In this document: in pieces, positions 28,301-39,677 of the stretch | Layout of the letters: each line of letters begins with the position of its first letter | Numbering within the stretch: the first letter of the stretch is position 1 | Source of the DNA: Effrenium voratum | Lineage: Eukaryota; Sar; Dinophyceae; Suessiales; Symbiodiniaceae | DNA: 64,000 bases | Direction of reading: 5' to 3' | NCBI GenBank assembly: GCA_963377175.1 | Contig: CAUJNA010000833.1 | Span: 62,001 to 126,000 of the forward strand | Notes under the pieces: generated by a model | The model's database searches: none | Told to the model about the DNA's origin: nothing | The model's input: only the letters and a program-made list of their open reading frames with translations | Position numbers and translations under genes: made by a program

Positions 28301-30948
28301 AAGGACGCCACCATGAACGGCACGCCTGGCGACTATGGCGTGGGATTCCCAACCTTCGTCGGAAAGGTCTCGGACCCTACGGCGAAGTCAACGAAGTTGG
28401 CAGCCGAGCTTTCCAATGGCCGGCTGGCGATGATGGCCATCATCGGCATGTTTTTCCAAGATGGTTTCCCAGTTGCATTGGGCATGCATAAAGATAGTTT
28501 AGAAACACACGAGTTGACTGGCATGATTCCAACGTGAAGCAGTGGTTTGAGAGCTGGCGATAGACACGATAGGGAGAATAGTTGTTCCAGAGTCCAGAGT
28601 TGATTGCTCGGATGCGGGCAATCAGTTTTGGTAGGGAAAACTCAGTAAAACTTATGGAGACCTTTGCACTTGCGGCTTTCACATGCTTTTCCTGCTTAGT
28701 GAGCGTGCAGGCCTGACTGGTTCTGCCTGGGGTGACTGGGCGCTGTACGCTGACTCTCCTTTGCGTGCTTCCACACAGGAAGTGCTCTTCAAGGGAGGGG
28801 CAGGATCCGTGGACGGAGGAAGCGGCTTCTCTAGTGCCCCCGCAGCATCCTCGGCTTCGGCATCGGTGTCCACAACTCTGGGCGTGCAGGCTCCGGTCGG
28901 TTACTGGGATCCCCTCGGCCTGAACAAGAACGCCGACACGGCCACGTTCAACAGGCGCAGGGCAGTGGAGATCAAGCATGGTCGCGTGGCCATGTACGCG
29001 ACCATGGGATACATCGTCCCAGAGTACTACAAATTTCCAGGCGGGGAGTTACGCGAGCTTTGCAAGTCGAGAGCATTGGCATTGCGGACATCGGGGGACA
29101 TCGGGGGCCATGCGGAGAGATGTCTGTTTTATCTTGCATGTCCCATAGGATACCTGTCCCCTTCTCTGGGCTTGAAGTTTTCCGACGTGCCGAGTGGCTT
29201 GGCAGCCATCTCCAAGGTGCCCGTGCTGGCCTCAGCTGTCGGTGCTCTGAGCTTGGTATTTGAGTGCCGTGGCAGCTCCTTTCAGATGGTTCGTAAGTGC
29301 CGAGTGCTGAGTCGACTGCAAGGTGCTCGGCTGGCTGCAGATTCTGTGGTTCATTGGCCTCATTGAAGGCTCTGGCTTCTTCTCCGGCCAGTATGGCCTG
29401 GGGTTCATGAAGGACGCCACCATGAACGGCACGCCTGGCGACTATGGCGTGGGATTCCCAACCTTCGTCGGAAAGGTCTTGGACCCTACGGCAAAGTCAA
29501 CGAAGTTGGCAGCTGAGCTTTCCAATGGCCGGCTGGCGATGATGGCCATCATCGGCATGTTTTTCCAAGATGGTTTCCCAGTTGCATTGGGCATGCATAA
29601 AGATAGTTTAGAAACACACGAGTTGACTGGCATGATTCCAACATGAAGCAGTGGTTTGAGAGCTGGCGATAGACACGATAGGGAGAATAGTTGCTCCAGA
29701 GTCCAGAGTTGATTGCTCGGATGCGGGCAATCAGTTTTGGTAGGGAAAACTCAGTAAAACTTATGGAGACCTTTGCACTTGCGGCTTTCACATGCTTTTC
29801 CTGCTTAGTGAGCGTGCAGGCCTGACTGGTTCTGCCTGGGGTGACTGGGCGCTGTACGCTGACTCTCCTTTGCGTGCTTCCACACAGGAAGTGCTCTTCA
29901 AGGGAGGGGCAGGATCCGTGGACGGAGGAAGCGGCTTCTCTAGTGCCCCCGCAGCATCCTCGGCTTCGGCATCGGTGTCCACAACTCTGGGCGTGCAGGC
30001 TCCGGTCGGTTACTGGGATCCCCTCGGCCTGAACAAGAACGCCGACACGGCCACGTTCAACAGGCGCAGGGCAGTGGAGATCAAGCATGGTCGCGTGGCC
30101 ATGTACGCGACCATGGGATACATCGTCCCAGAGTACTACAAATTTCCAGGCGGGGAGTTACGCGAGCTTTGCAAGTCGAGAGCATTGGCATTGCGGACAT
30201 CGGGGGGACATCGGGGGCCATGCGGAGAGATGTCTGTTTTATCTTGCATGTCCCATAGGATACCTGTCCCCTTCTCTGGGCTTGAAGTTTTCCGACGTGC
30301 CGAGTGGCTTGGCAGCCATCTCCAAGGTGCCCGTGCTGGCCTCAGCTGTTGGTGCTCTGAGCTTGGTATTTGAGTGCCGTGGCAGCTCCTCTCAGATGGT
30401 TCGTAAGTGCCGAGTGCTGAGTCGACTGCAAGGTGCTCGGCTGGCTGCAGATTCTGTGGTTCATTGGCCTCATTGAAGGCTCTGGCTTCTTCTCCGGCCA
30501 GTATGGCCTGGGGTTCATGAAGGACGCCACCATGAACGGCACGCCTGGCGACTATGGCGTGGGATTCCCAACCTTCGTCGGAAAGGTCTCGGACCCTACG
30601 GCGAAGTCAACGAAGTTGGCAGCCGAGCTTTCCAATGGCCGGCTGGCGATGATGGCCATCATCGGCATGTTTTTCCAAGATGGTTTCCCAGTCGTAGGAG
30701 GTCAATTTTGTCAGTTTTTTCCACGCGTTATATCTTTGTCAGTTATATCATATCTTTGTTGATTTTATTCAGCGTTTTAGTCGAAGGTTTGACCGGCTCT
30801 GCGTGGGGCGACTGGTCTTTGTACGCGGAGTCTTGGCCAGGTTTTTGACATTAGTTTGAATGTGACATTTGTCAGTCTTTTGCCAAACATGGTGTTTGTC
30901 AGCTATCACATGGTGTCTCAGGACTCGCCGTTGCGGGCTTCGGAGTAG
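25363..30948 (+). CDS. Chlorophyll a-c light-harvesting polyprotein, five tandem LHC units
   Basis: Plastid antenna protein made as a polyprotein. Each unit has helix-1 motif EIKHGRVAM, a middle helix WLQILWFIGLIE and helix-3 motif AELSNGRLAM, preceded by APVGYWDPLGL. Inferred exons: 25363-25720, 25829-25896, 26003-26252; 26500-26829, 26938-27005, 27112-27361; 27602-27931, 28040-28107, 28214-28463; 28711-29040, 29149-29216, 29323-29572; 29820-30149, 30259-30326, 30433-30682; 30787-30827, 30922-30948. One internal unit codes 330+68+250 = 648 nt, exactly 216 codons, so the frame passes unbroken from unit to unit. The last unit ends in its own exons with SPLRASE and TAG at 30946-30948. The 5' targeting region is uncertain; 25363 is only the first in-frame Met. 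Units are presumably cleaved near the linker SPLRASTQE. Confidence 0.87.
25447..30682 (+). repeat. Tandem array of five LHC gene units, about 1.1 kb each
   Basis: Units start at 25447, 26556, 27658, 28767 and 29876, giving periods of 1109, 1102, 1109 and 1109 bp. Exons and introns are nearly identical throughout. Differences seen: a 7-base loss in the third intron of unit 2 (one of two CCAGAGT copies), one extra G in the first intron of unit 5, a Gly-Arg/Gly-Lys swap before the DPTAKST stretch, and a divergent third intron after 30691 in unit 5. Near identity of introns indicates recent unequal exchange or gene conversion. Confidence 0.92.
25721..25828 (+). other. GC-AG intron, recurring in all five units
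   Basis: The LHC protein reads across KFPG/YLSPSLG only if 25721-25828 is removed; this begins GC and ends AG, with G repeated on both sides. The same intron recurs at 26830-26937, 27932-28039, 29041-29148 and 30150-30258. The second intron (25897-26002) and third intron (26253-26499) are GT-AG. GC donors are known to be common in dinoflagellates. Confidence 0.75.
30828..30921 (+). other. Candidate GA-AG intron before the terminal exon
   Basis: The last unit codes GDWSLYA up to 30827 and DSPLRASE plus stop from 30922. Removing 30828-30921 joins them in phase and reproduces the internal linker found in other units. The removed piece begins GA and ends AG. The exact joint could shift by one base because of a shared G. 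Confidence 0.6.
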
Positions 30949-31339
30949 AGAACTGTGATTCGCTTTTGCAGAATGATTAATTCCGTGCAGGCCAACAGGG
31001 CAGTGGTCAGGTATAGCTTGCTTGGCGTTGAATTTTCGTAGCGGCACTCGTGGGGCATTTGCACAGGCAGTCAGTCTCTCTCCAGCTAAAGCTTGTATTT
31101 GTCTCGCCATTTTCCTCTAAAGCCAGCTGCGAAATCTTGGGCAAGTGAAAGTCGTCTGAGTCAAGATGGGATCTGGCAGATTGACTGCTCTGATGTCAGC
31201 GAATTGTCGCTCATGTTTCCTCTTGGTAGACTACCATTTTCTCGATTTCACACCACTGCAAATAGACAGATGAACCAAAGCTGCCCGCAGAAAGGATGAT
31301 ATTTACACGCTGACGCGACACAGCCAGCCAACGGGCACC
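30949..31339. other. 3' flank of the light-harvesting gene
   Basis: No gene recognised. The sequence is unique and moderately GC-rich, then turns into the pyrimidine-rich tract. No polyadenylation signal is claimed, since dinoflagellate genes lack a standard one. Confidence 0.35.
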
Positions 31340-32755
31340 CTGCCCTTCTGTTTTCTTCCCAAACTTTCCCTTCGTTTTCTTTCAGTTCCCTTCACTTCCC
31401 TTCATTTGCAATCCTTTTCCTTAATTTCCTTTACTTCCCTTCAGTTCCCATGATTTTTCCTCACTTCCCTATTTCACTTCAGTTGCCTCTCCTGCATTTC
31501 CCCTTCAGTTCCCTTCGCTTCCTTATTTCACTTCGTCTCTCTTCAGCTCCCTTCATCTCCCTTGATGTCCTTTCATTTCCCTTCATTTTCTTTCATTTCT
31601 TCCCCCTGCATTTCCCTTCATTTTCCCTACATCTTCCCTTCATTTCCCTGTATTTCCTTTCATGGTCCCTTCATTTGCAATCATTTCCTTGCCTTGCCTA
31701 TTATTTCCAGTAATTTCCGTTAATGTCCCTTCATTTCGCACAATTGTCCTTCATCCTTCAGGTTCCTTTCATTTCTCTGCATTTCAGTTGATGTCCCTTC
31801 ATGTCCTTTCATGTCCGGTCATTTCCCTTCATTTAGCTCTTCGTTTCCTTGCATTTGCCTATTTGCCTTCATTCCCCTTTGTTTGCACTCACCTACTTTC
31901 GCATCCCATCATGTCCAGCAATGCTGGGGATGCTCTCCAGCCTCCCCAAAAACGCTCATTTGTTATCTCTGTAAGGAAATGGTCAAAATCATTTGAACAA
32001 AGCCACAAATCCTTCGCCCCATAGCAGGAGCGACACGAAAACGTATGTGCATGTTCTGCGCATGGTCGGCGGCATGGGGACAGCCTTATACCTGAAGGTA
32101 GCCCTCGAGACGCTGACACGCAGCTGGCCACCGGGCACCCTGCGCTTCCCCTCGTGGAAGGCACAAAACTTTTCCCTTCCTTTCAGCTGCCTTCGCTTCC
32201 CTTCTTTTGCACTTTCCCTGAATTCCTTATCTCGCTTTAGTTCGGTGATTTCTCCTCACTTCCTTATCTCGCTTGAGTTTTCAGTTCCCCTTCCTTACCC
32301 CGCGTTTCACCTTTAAGTTCCCTTCGCTTCCCTTCCTTTCACTTTCTTGCTCCTTCGCTTCCTGCTATTTTCTGTGTATTTCTGCTCAGCCCACTTCAGT
32401 TGCAATAATTTCCTTTCATTTCCCTTCATCTCCACGCATTTCTTGTCATTTCCGTGCAATTCCCTTCAGTTTCCCTTCGCTGCCCCTTACTTCCATACCC
32501 TGTCATGTCCCTTCACATTCCTTCATGCTTCTCCATTTCCCTGCATTTCGCTTCACTTCCCTTCATGTCCGCTGCTGTCCCTTCACTTCTCCAGCCCCCT
32601 ATCCATTTCCTTGCGTTTCCCTTCAGTTCCCTTCACCCACCTTATATCCTTCTGACTTCACTTCCCATCACATCCATTCACTTTGTTCCGTCGTGCCCCT
32701 TCCTATCCCAAACCCATTCGTTTTACTTCGCCACACACCTAGCATCACCCGCATT
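31340..32755 (+). repeat. Pyrimidine-rich degenerate repeat (CTTCATTTCC type)
   Basis: About 1.4 kb dominated by variants of CCCTTCATTT and CCTTCACTTCC with irregular spacing, interrupted at 31890-32165 by a less repetitive piece. Long open frames here consist only of Ser/Phe/Leu/Pro and reflect the repeat. Strand asymmetry is strong: pyrimidines are on the plus strand throughout. Confidence 0.75.
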
Positions 32756-32957
32756 AGTTGGAATGACTGGGGTGCTGTCCAGTACCGGGCACATGGTCAA
32801 AAACCACTTGAACGCATCCACAAATCCTGTCCCGCTGCGGCGGTCGCAGCGCGTTCTGCTCATGGCCCTCATGGCCGGCGGCGTGGCGCAGACGGCCTTG
32901 TACCGGCTCGGTCACGTCTGGTGGCCGGATTACGACACAGCCGGCCACCGGGAACCA

Positions 32958-33165
32958 TCCCCACCCACCCACCACCCAACCACCCACCCACCCACCCACC
33001 CACCCACCACCCAACCACCCACCCACCCACCCACGCACGCACGCACGCGCCCACCCACCCGCACGCACGCACCCACCCACCCACGCACCCACCCACCCAC
33101 CCACCCACCCACCCACCCGCCCACCCACCCACCCACCCACCCACCCACCCACCGAACCACTCATT
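32958..33165 (+). repeat. (CCCA)n microsatellite
   Basis: Nearly uninterrupted CCCA units with a few CGCA variants between 33030 and 33095. It follows a sequence (32755-32957) similar in style to 31890-32165 (both contain CTGGTCACG-like and GGCCACCGGG pieces). Confidence 0.85.
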
Positions 33166-33319
33166 TTAATTATTTCGCTTGAGTCCGTTCATGCCATCTA
33201 TCCAAAGTTGCCCAGTCCAAGTTGCCCGCGGGCGCTGCTAAGACATGTGCTTCTCCAGCCACTGGAAGTTTCTCTTGCTCAGGCTGCTTATCCGACGCAG
33301 AGCCAAGCCAGACAACGCT

Positions 33320-34095
33320 CGCAGATTGAACAACCCTCACCTCAACCAAGCATTGCGCAGTGTCGCTGTGCATTTTTTGCAAGCGCTGTTTTTGCGCGGC
33401 AGAGCGTAGCTCCGGCAGCTTTTTTTCCCCAACACAGCGTCGGCTTTCCGCAAGCAAGCGTGACTGCAGGAGGGCGCAGAGCGTAGCTCAACGCGTAGCT
33501 CAGCGCGAAAGGCATGTGGGGCGAGACTTGGCAATTGAAGGCAAGTGAAGCCAAGAAAAGAGCCGAGGGAAAAAACGCGACCAGACTCCGCATCTGTTGC
33601 GCCGCATGGCCGTGCCTAGTCCAGGCAGTGGTTTCCCGGCCGACGCAGAGTTCGTGTGTAAGCGCAAAAAGACATGTGTAGGCGGCCACAAGTGTTCGCC
33701 GCAGCGAATGTGACGAGACCGCGGGTGCCAACTCAAGCCAAGCAAGGCCAAGGGAAGCCCGGCAACACGAGCGCGTTGAACCCTGCTGAACGCTGCGCAG
33801 CGTTGCCGTGCCTTGCCCAGGCAGTGTTTGCCTAGAATCGGCTTGTTGCAAGCAAGTGTGACCGCGCGCAGAGCATATACTCATGAGGGCGCTCGAAATC
33901 AAGCCGAGTGAAGGCAAGGCAAGTCAAGGGAAGCCAACCAACACGAGGAGATTGTGCGCCCCACACGCGTTGACCATGAGTTGCAGTGTTGTCATGTTTA
34001 GGGTTGGGCGCACCGTCGTGAACCATGCAGCCGCGAGCAGATTGAACAACCCACGCCTGTGGACCTTGCGCCGCGCAGCGCTGCCGCAGGTATGA
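33320..34095 (+). repeat. Degenerate tandem repeat, about 180-220 bp, roughly four copies
   Basis: Successive copies near 33326, 33580, 33760 and 34035 share pieces such as TTGAACAACCC, GCGTTGCCGTGCC, CAGGCAGTG and AAGCAAGTGTGACC, and GAAGGCAAG-type runs between them. Copies are diverged and the period is irregular. No coding function is supported. Confidence 0.45.
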
Positions 34096-35039
34096 GGCCG
34101 TCCACACCTAGCGAGGACCCAGCGCAGAACTTTTGCGCTTCACCGCGCCTGCTATTGGGCGAAGGATTTGCGCATTTGTGTAGATTTTTCTGGCATCCTT
34201 CTGCGTGCCCATAGTGGACAGCATCCCCTGACGCGGGGGATGTTGTCCACCCGGTTGAAGGGGCGAGTTGCGAAATGAAAGAAATGTGGGTGAGTGAAAT
34301 AAATGAAATGTGGATGGAAAAGGGAAAATTGTTGGAAAATGACAAAAAAGATAAAATTGCTGGGCAATCGTGGGGGGAGGATGCCGATGCAAAATGGATG
34401 GAACCTGTGGTGGAAAATTGATGGACGCTGGGTGGAAGGGTGATGGAATGCAACATGGATAAAAATGGATGGAAAATAGGCGGAACGTGAAAATGATAGA
34501 CTGGAAGTCACATGGGTGCCTGGGTGTGTGTTCCTGGTGGCCGGCTGTGTTGCCAGCGCCTTTGCCCGCACCGCGCCAGCTTGGCGTCTGGAACCTGTGC
34601 CTCCACGACGCCGCCGCGCCGCCGAACGCAGTTGCAGTGTGTTTCTGGCGGACAGGCTGCCTTGATTGTTGCGGCGTTTGGTCCAGCCAGTGCCGCCCGC
34701 AGCCGCTCTAGCGCCTGCAAGTAGATATCCGCTGCAGCACGCAGATGTATTTTGTTAGGGCGTGGAAAGAGGCGCTGCCATCTCCTGCTGCAACTACGCC
34801 ACCGGCTCGGAGCGGCCAGCCCGCGCCGCAGCCCTCCGTTTTTGGAACGGCCGGCGCCGCTTCCCAACAACAGCTCTGACAGAGAATTTTTTGCGGCGCC
34901 ACGGCCGTCCCAAAAGCGGAGGTTTTCGCTAAAGCGAGTCAGACGCGGCCCAACCTGCGCCCTCTTCCCGTTCTAATGCGTGTGGGTTCAGCGCGTTAGC
35001 GTATGCGGTTCCAGCCGTTAAACAGCGCAGAGGTCTGAG
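34096..35039. other. Unassigned GC-rich sequence
   Basis: No convincing gene. A purine-rich stretch of GGATGGAAAA-like units lies at 34265-34500, and an Ala/Pro-coding GC-rich piece follows. Open frames on both strands overlap and none shows a recognisable domain. Confidence 0.35.
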
Positions 35040-35990
35040 CTGCGAGCTGCAACTGCTGTGAAAAGGCCCAAACACAGGCAGGTTTTGCGCAGAAAAGTGC
35101 TCCAAATAGTAGCTCCGGGTGTCTTTGGGCCCTTTTTAGAGAAGAAATTGGATATAGCAGCAACATCACCAGCATCCCCAGCAAAGCCGCTTGTGAGCCG
35201 CAAGGCCTCGCAAAAGGCACGGGCCCACAGACAGGCGTGTGTCTAACGTCGCTTTTGGATCCTATATAGACAAGAAGTTAGATAAGATATAGCAGCAACA
35301 TCGCCGGCGTCGCCAGCAAAATCGCTTGTGATCGGCAAAATGGCACGCCTCAAAAAAGTTGGATCCTAAATAGAAAAATAGCAAGGCCGCTTGTGCACGA
35401 GCTGAAAAAAGGCACGCCTTGAAAGGGCCCAAAAACGGCGCTCTAAATAGGAGCCCGGCGGAAGGAAACCGGATATAGCAGCCGGATCACCGGCGTCACC
35501 AGCAAAGCTGCTTGTAAGCCAGCCGCAAGCCTCGAAAAAATAGAAATGAAATCGGATTTAGAAGCAGCATCGCCGGCGTCACCAGCAAAGCCGCTTACAA
35601 GTGAGCCGCAAGGCCTCGAAAATAGGCGCGCCTCAAAAGGGCCTAAGCACGGGCAGGGTTCGAGCCGAAAAGCGCTCCACATAGTAGCCGGGCGGGTGTC
35701 TAACGTCACTCTTGGATTTGGATCCTTTGTAGAAAAGAAGTCGGATATAGCAGCAACCTCGCCGGCATCACCAGCAAAGCCGCTCATGAACGAGCCGCAA
35801 AAAGGCCCGCCTCAAAAGGAAACAAACGCGAGTAGGTTTGAGCCGAATTGTGTTCCAAATGGTAGCACGGGTGTCTAGCTTCACTTTTAGATGCAAAATA
35901 GAAAAGAAAGCAGATATAGCGGCAACGTCGCCGGCGTCACCAGCAACGTGCTTGTAGCCGGCCTCGAAAAAAGGTGGGGAGGAATTGGAG
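35040..35990 (+). repeat. Degenerate tandem repeat with GGATATAGCAGCAAC core, six copies
   Basis: Copies centred at about 35150, 35290, 35470, 35560, 35745 and 35910 share AAGAAGTTGGATATAGCAGC, then CGTCACCAGCAAAGCCGCTT and GAGCCGCAAGGCCTCG. Spacing varies between about 90 and 190 bp. Frames through it are Ala/Ser/Pro-rich and not maintained between copies. Confidence 0.65.
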
Positions 35991-38914
35991 CCGGAAAGTG
36001 GTCCAAATTGCCCGACGGTGTCACTTTTGGTTCCTATAGAGAAAAGACCTTGGACGCAGGTGAGGCGAGAATGCCCACAAGAGCTTAGATGCACTCACCC
36101 TTTCCCATGCGCCTCACCCTTGCAGACACGGGCTCGGCGGATTTCTTCACTGAGTCAACATGACATGCCTTTGTCCAGTACCGTTCCGGGTGTTGTTATT
36201 GGGGCAGGTTCAAAGGAAGACAAACAGACCACCAAGCATTCTGCGGATGTTCTCCTTGTGCTTCTACGCAGGTGGATAAGGCTCCCACGCCGCAGCCTGA
36301 GGTTTGAGTCTTGGACAAACCTCTGCCCTTTTTAACTTGGTGGCTCTTTTTGGGAGGGTCTGGTCCGGAACTACACCTTTTGAGTAATACCGCTGATGTC
36401 GGGGTTTCCAGTTGGAAGTTCTGGGAGGTGTCCTAGATCTGGCAAGGGTTGGCGCCAATCTTCAGGTTCATTTGGCAATTAGTTCCAACCGAACGCTCTT
36501 TTGAATGGTGTGTAAAGGGACACAAGCTGAGCAGATGAAAAATATGAGGGAGGCGCCTTGGATCCTCCAAGGTTTCCTAGACCAAGCTTCGCCCAGTCCT
36601 GCTCCGTGCCATCTCTTCGAGTTGAGTGGGGGGCGCAGAGGGAGGCTTCGAAAGCAGCTACACGACATTGTGAGCAAAATGTGCTTACTGGCGGCTTGGG
36701 GTGGTCAGGGATGTCAGGATTTCAGAACGTCCACAGGCAAGGAGTTTGCGGAAAGCCTTGACTTTTGGAGGGTTTTGCAGGAATTTGTCCATATTACTCT
36801 GGCTGCGATTTAGCAATGTGGAAGTTCTCACGTTGGCAAATCCGGGTATTGCAAACGCTTCGCGTTTGCCGCCCAGCGTGCAGCGTCTGTGGCTCGAAAG
36901 CAAGCGCGACTCATAGGTGCCAGTCACGCAGGGGCACTGTGTGCAAGAAGATGTTAAGGGCTGATTAATCTACTTCCAAAAGCGAACTCCCTCTTAGAAG
37001 CGCCCCTGGCTTCAAACTGATTTTGGGGAGAACTGCTGGCGTGGGCTGCTCAGGTCAAGGTCGCCGGAGCCAACGGCGACTGCCTCCTTGGCGCAGGTGG
37101 CCATGCGCTGGCAGGCGACGTTGTCTTGCGCCGAACGAGTCAAGGTGAATGTCCAACCAAGGCTTTTCGTCTGGAAAGGAGGCCACTGCGCTTCTCTACT
37201 TGTTGTCAGTCCGCCACTGCTTTTGCGCGTGGCGGCCAAAATCGGCGCAGTCATCAGCCCATTATTGACCGCGGCTCAATCGGGGCCAACAGGGTGTGCT
37301 TTGAAAGAGTTTCGGAAACACACCTCCGAGTACAACCTTGGAAAATGACCCGAACATGGCAACCAAGACAGAATTGCAACAGGATGTGTTCTCTCATGCT
37401 AGGGCTTACGGAGTAGCGCAAGTTCTCTTGGCCTTGGCTCCAACATCGCTGGTGCCAGGTGCAGCGTGAGTGCCAGGCGCAGCCTCGTGCCCCAGCGGTC
37501 CTAAAAGTGGCAGAGGCTATTCCAGGCGTGCAGCCGCCCAGCGCGCCGGGCGGCGCTACCCGTTTGGCAGACTTCAAGCCAATACTGACGGATCTCTTCG
37601 ACGAAGGGGGGCAATCGAACCAATCCCCCCAGCAGCTGCAAGCCAAGATCGAGCAGCTGCAACGGCTGCAGCAGCTCCTCCAAAAGCAGCAGGAGGGGCT
37701 GAAGCGGCAGAACCAGAGGCAGAGGCAGACCCCACAAGGCTGGGTCCTCTGGCCCAAACAAAGCAGCCTACTGCTTGCCTCAGGCGCGCGCGGAGCAAGT
37801 CAGGGCAGCGAGGCCGTGCCGTTGCTTTCTTCGTCGCAAAGTCGGCCAGTCCGACCGCAGTTGCTGCAAAGGCTTTTCGGCGCTTCTCTCCAAGAGTTTA
37901 TGCGTATCTTCTGTCCCTTCCCTACCACTCACTCTTTGCTCGCCGCGCAGGGCCGGCGGCGCTTCCTGGTTTAATTAAACAGCAGCTTCATTGCTGCCGT
38001 GCGTGGGACGCTGTTTGCAACGTCCAATGCAGCGGCGAATGTCAAAGCAGCTCGCACTGTCTCACAGGCCGAACAAGTGGCCGATAATTGAGACCCGGGC
38101 TTTGGGTCCTGGACTCTCGGTTCAGTCGCAACCCCAATCTCAAGTCGATCGAAATGATTGTAATGAGCCGAATCGGTTGTTTGGTTCTGAACTTCAGGTT
38201 GCGACGGCGGCTCAAAGCGCCTTTGAATCTAGCACAGTGCATGTGGAGAAGGGCCTTGTGTCACGCACGCATAAAGCGGAACCGGTGCTCGCATCATCTC
38301 TGATTTCACTGGCTGGGGGGTCTGATGTCATTTCATGATCTGAGGGTTTGATGTCATGTGACAGCTTCCTGCTTCCGTTTTTTGTTGCGGCTTGGGAAAT
38401 CCAGCGCTGGCTTTACCACATGAAAGGATCAAGTTACCGCGGGAGAATGGAATGCGCTCGCTGCGACACTTTGCAGAGCAACCCTTGTCTCATGCTACCG
38501 GTGTTCTATGTGGCAACATTTTACACAAGCGCCAGTGGCTCGAAACTGTTTCACACTGCCACGTGGAAAATAGATGGGGTTCCTTTGGACCGTTTGCCTT
38601 CTTAAAGAGATCGTGTGGTGGCTGCCATGTTGGGAGAGTAGCTCCATCGCGCGCCAGGCCAAGGAACCGCCGGCTGGGCCCGGCGTGGGGCCACCTCCGC
38701 CGAACGGCCGGTGTTACGCGGATGATGTTGCTTTTACACGAAAGCCGAAAAGAAAACCGCTGGGAAAAGCTGCGCCCAATCCAAGAACCTGTGATGACAG
38801 CTGATCAGAAAGGCCAGCTGGAACTGTCTCCTCTTCTATCCGAACACCCGAGCCCAAGATGCCCAAGACTTGTCCCGGAAAACAGATCGTAGGTGAACAG
38901 ATCGTAAGGCCCCC
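35991..38914. other. Unassigned sequence
   Basis: No recognisable gene apart from the Gln-rich frame given separately. A piece at 36093-36140 (CCCATGCGCCTC and GGCTCGGCGGAT) recurs at 47043-47080 inside the large palindrome, so part of this region shares repeat history with it. Confidence 0.35.
37459..37974 (+). CDS. Possible exon coding a Gln-rich coiled coil
   Basis: A 171-codon open frame whose residues 38-78 (FKPILTDLFDEGG, then QLQAKIEQLQRLQQLLQKQQ) form a clean Leu/Gln heptad helix. Overlapping frames are also open because of GC richness, so coding is not proven. A splice-joined exon of a larger dinoflagellate gene is possible; no family recognised. Confidence 0.22.
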   Translation: MQRECQAQPRAPAVLKVAEAIPGVQPPSAPGGATRLADFKPILTDLFDEGGQSNQSPQQLQAKIEQLQRLQQLLQKQQEGLKRQNQRQRQTPQGWVLWPKQSSLLLASGARGASQGSEAVPLLSSSQSRPVRPQLLQRLFGASLQEFMRIFCPFPTTHSLLAAQGRRRFLV

Positions 38915-38924
38915 AGAAAAAAAA

Positions 38925-38975
38925 ACCGACAGAAACCGACAGAAACCGACAGAAGCCGACAAAAACCAACAGAGT
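38925..38975 (+). repeat. Short tandem CCGACAGAAA repeat
   Basis: Five 10-bp units, the later ones changing to AGCCGACAAAA. The same unit family appears at 59640-59770. Confidence 0.85.
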
Positions 38976-39194
38976 TTGAAAAAAACAACAAAACAATTTC
39001 AGGCGGCTACGGCGCCCAATTATGTACTACGAGTAATACATTGAACATTTAAGCATTAACAGCCAAAAATCAGTAACCAACCAACAACAAGCAACAAAGT
39101 AACAACAAACAACACAAACACAACACGAGCAACAACGCACCAACCAACTGTCTAATAACAGTAACGGACAACCAATCTTAAACAGACAAACTAG

Positions 39195-39465
39195 ACTTTC
39201 CAAGACATGGAAGAAGCGACCGGGCACAGAACTTTAACGACGTGGAAAAAGCGACCAGCAAGAACCGTGACGGACAGAGATGTTCAATGACATGGAAAAA
39301 AGCGAACGTTGAGAACCGTGACGGACAGATAATTTTAACAACGTGGAAAAGCAACCAGTAAGAACCGTGACGGACAGAGATTTGCAAAGACATGGAACAC
39401 GCGACCGTTGATAACCGTGACAGACAGAGAACTTTAACGACGTGGAAAAAGCGACCAGTATGTAT
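39195..39465 (+). repeat. Tandem repeat, period about 50 bp
   Basis: Five to six copies sharing GACGTGGAAAAAGCGACC or GACATGGAA and AACCGTGACGGACAGAGA. The CGTGG and CATGG forms alternate, suggesting a two-unit higher order of about 100 bp. Confidence 0.75.
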
Positions 39466-39640
39466 GATGTATGTGTGAAATGTAATGTAATGTAATGTAC
39501 TGTAAAGTAAGGTAAGGTAAGCTAATGTGATGTGATGTGATGTGATATAGTGGAATGTATGTATGCGTGCATATATGCAATGCATATATGCATATATGCG
39601 TGTATGTGTGTAATGTAATATAGTGCTAGGTCTCATTATT
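39466..39640 (+). repeat. TAATG/TATG microsatellite mix
   Basis: Runs of TGTAA, GGTAA, TGTGA and TATG units of four or five bases. No gene. Confidence 0.8.
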
Positions 39641-39677
39641 GAACATAGGTTATAAACAGGTGATGCCAGAGTGCCGC

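Noticed and set aside
32958..33165. (CCCA)n tract as an interstitial telomere
   Set aside because: The unit is CCCA, not the TTTAGGG type known for dinoflagellates, and it lies within other low-complexity sequence.
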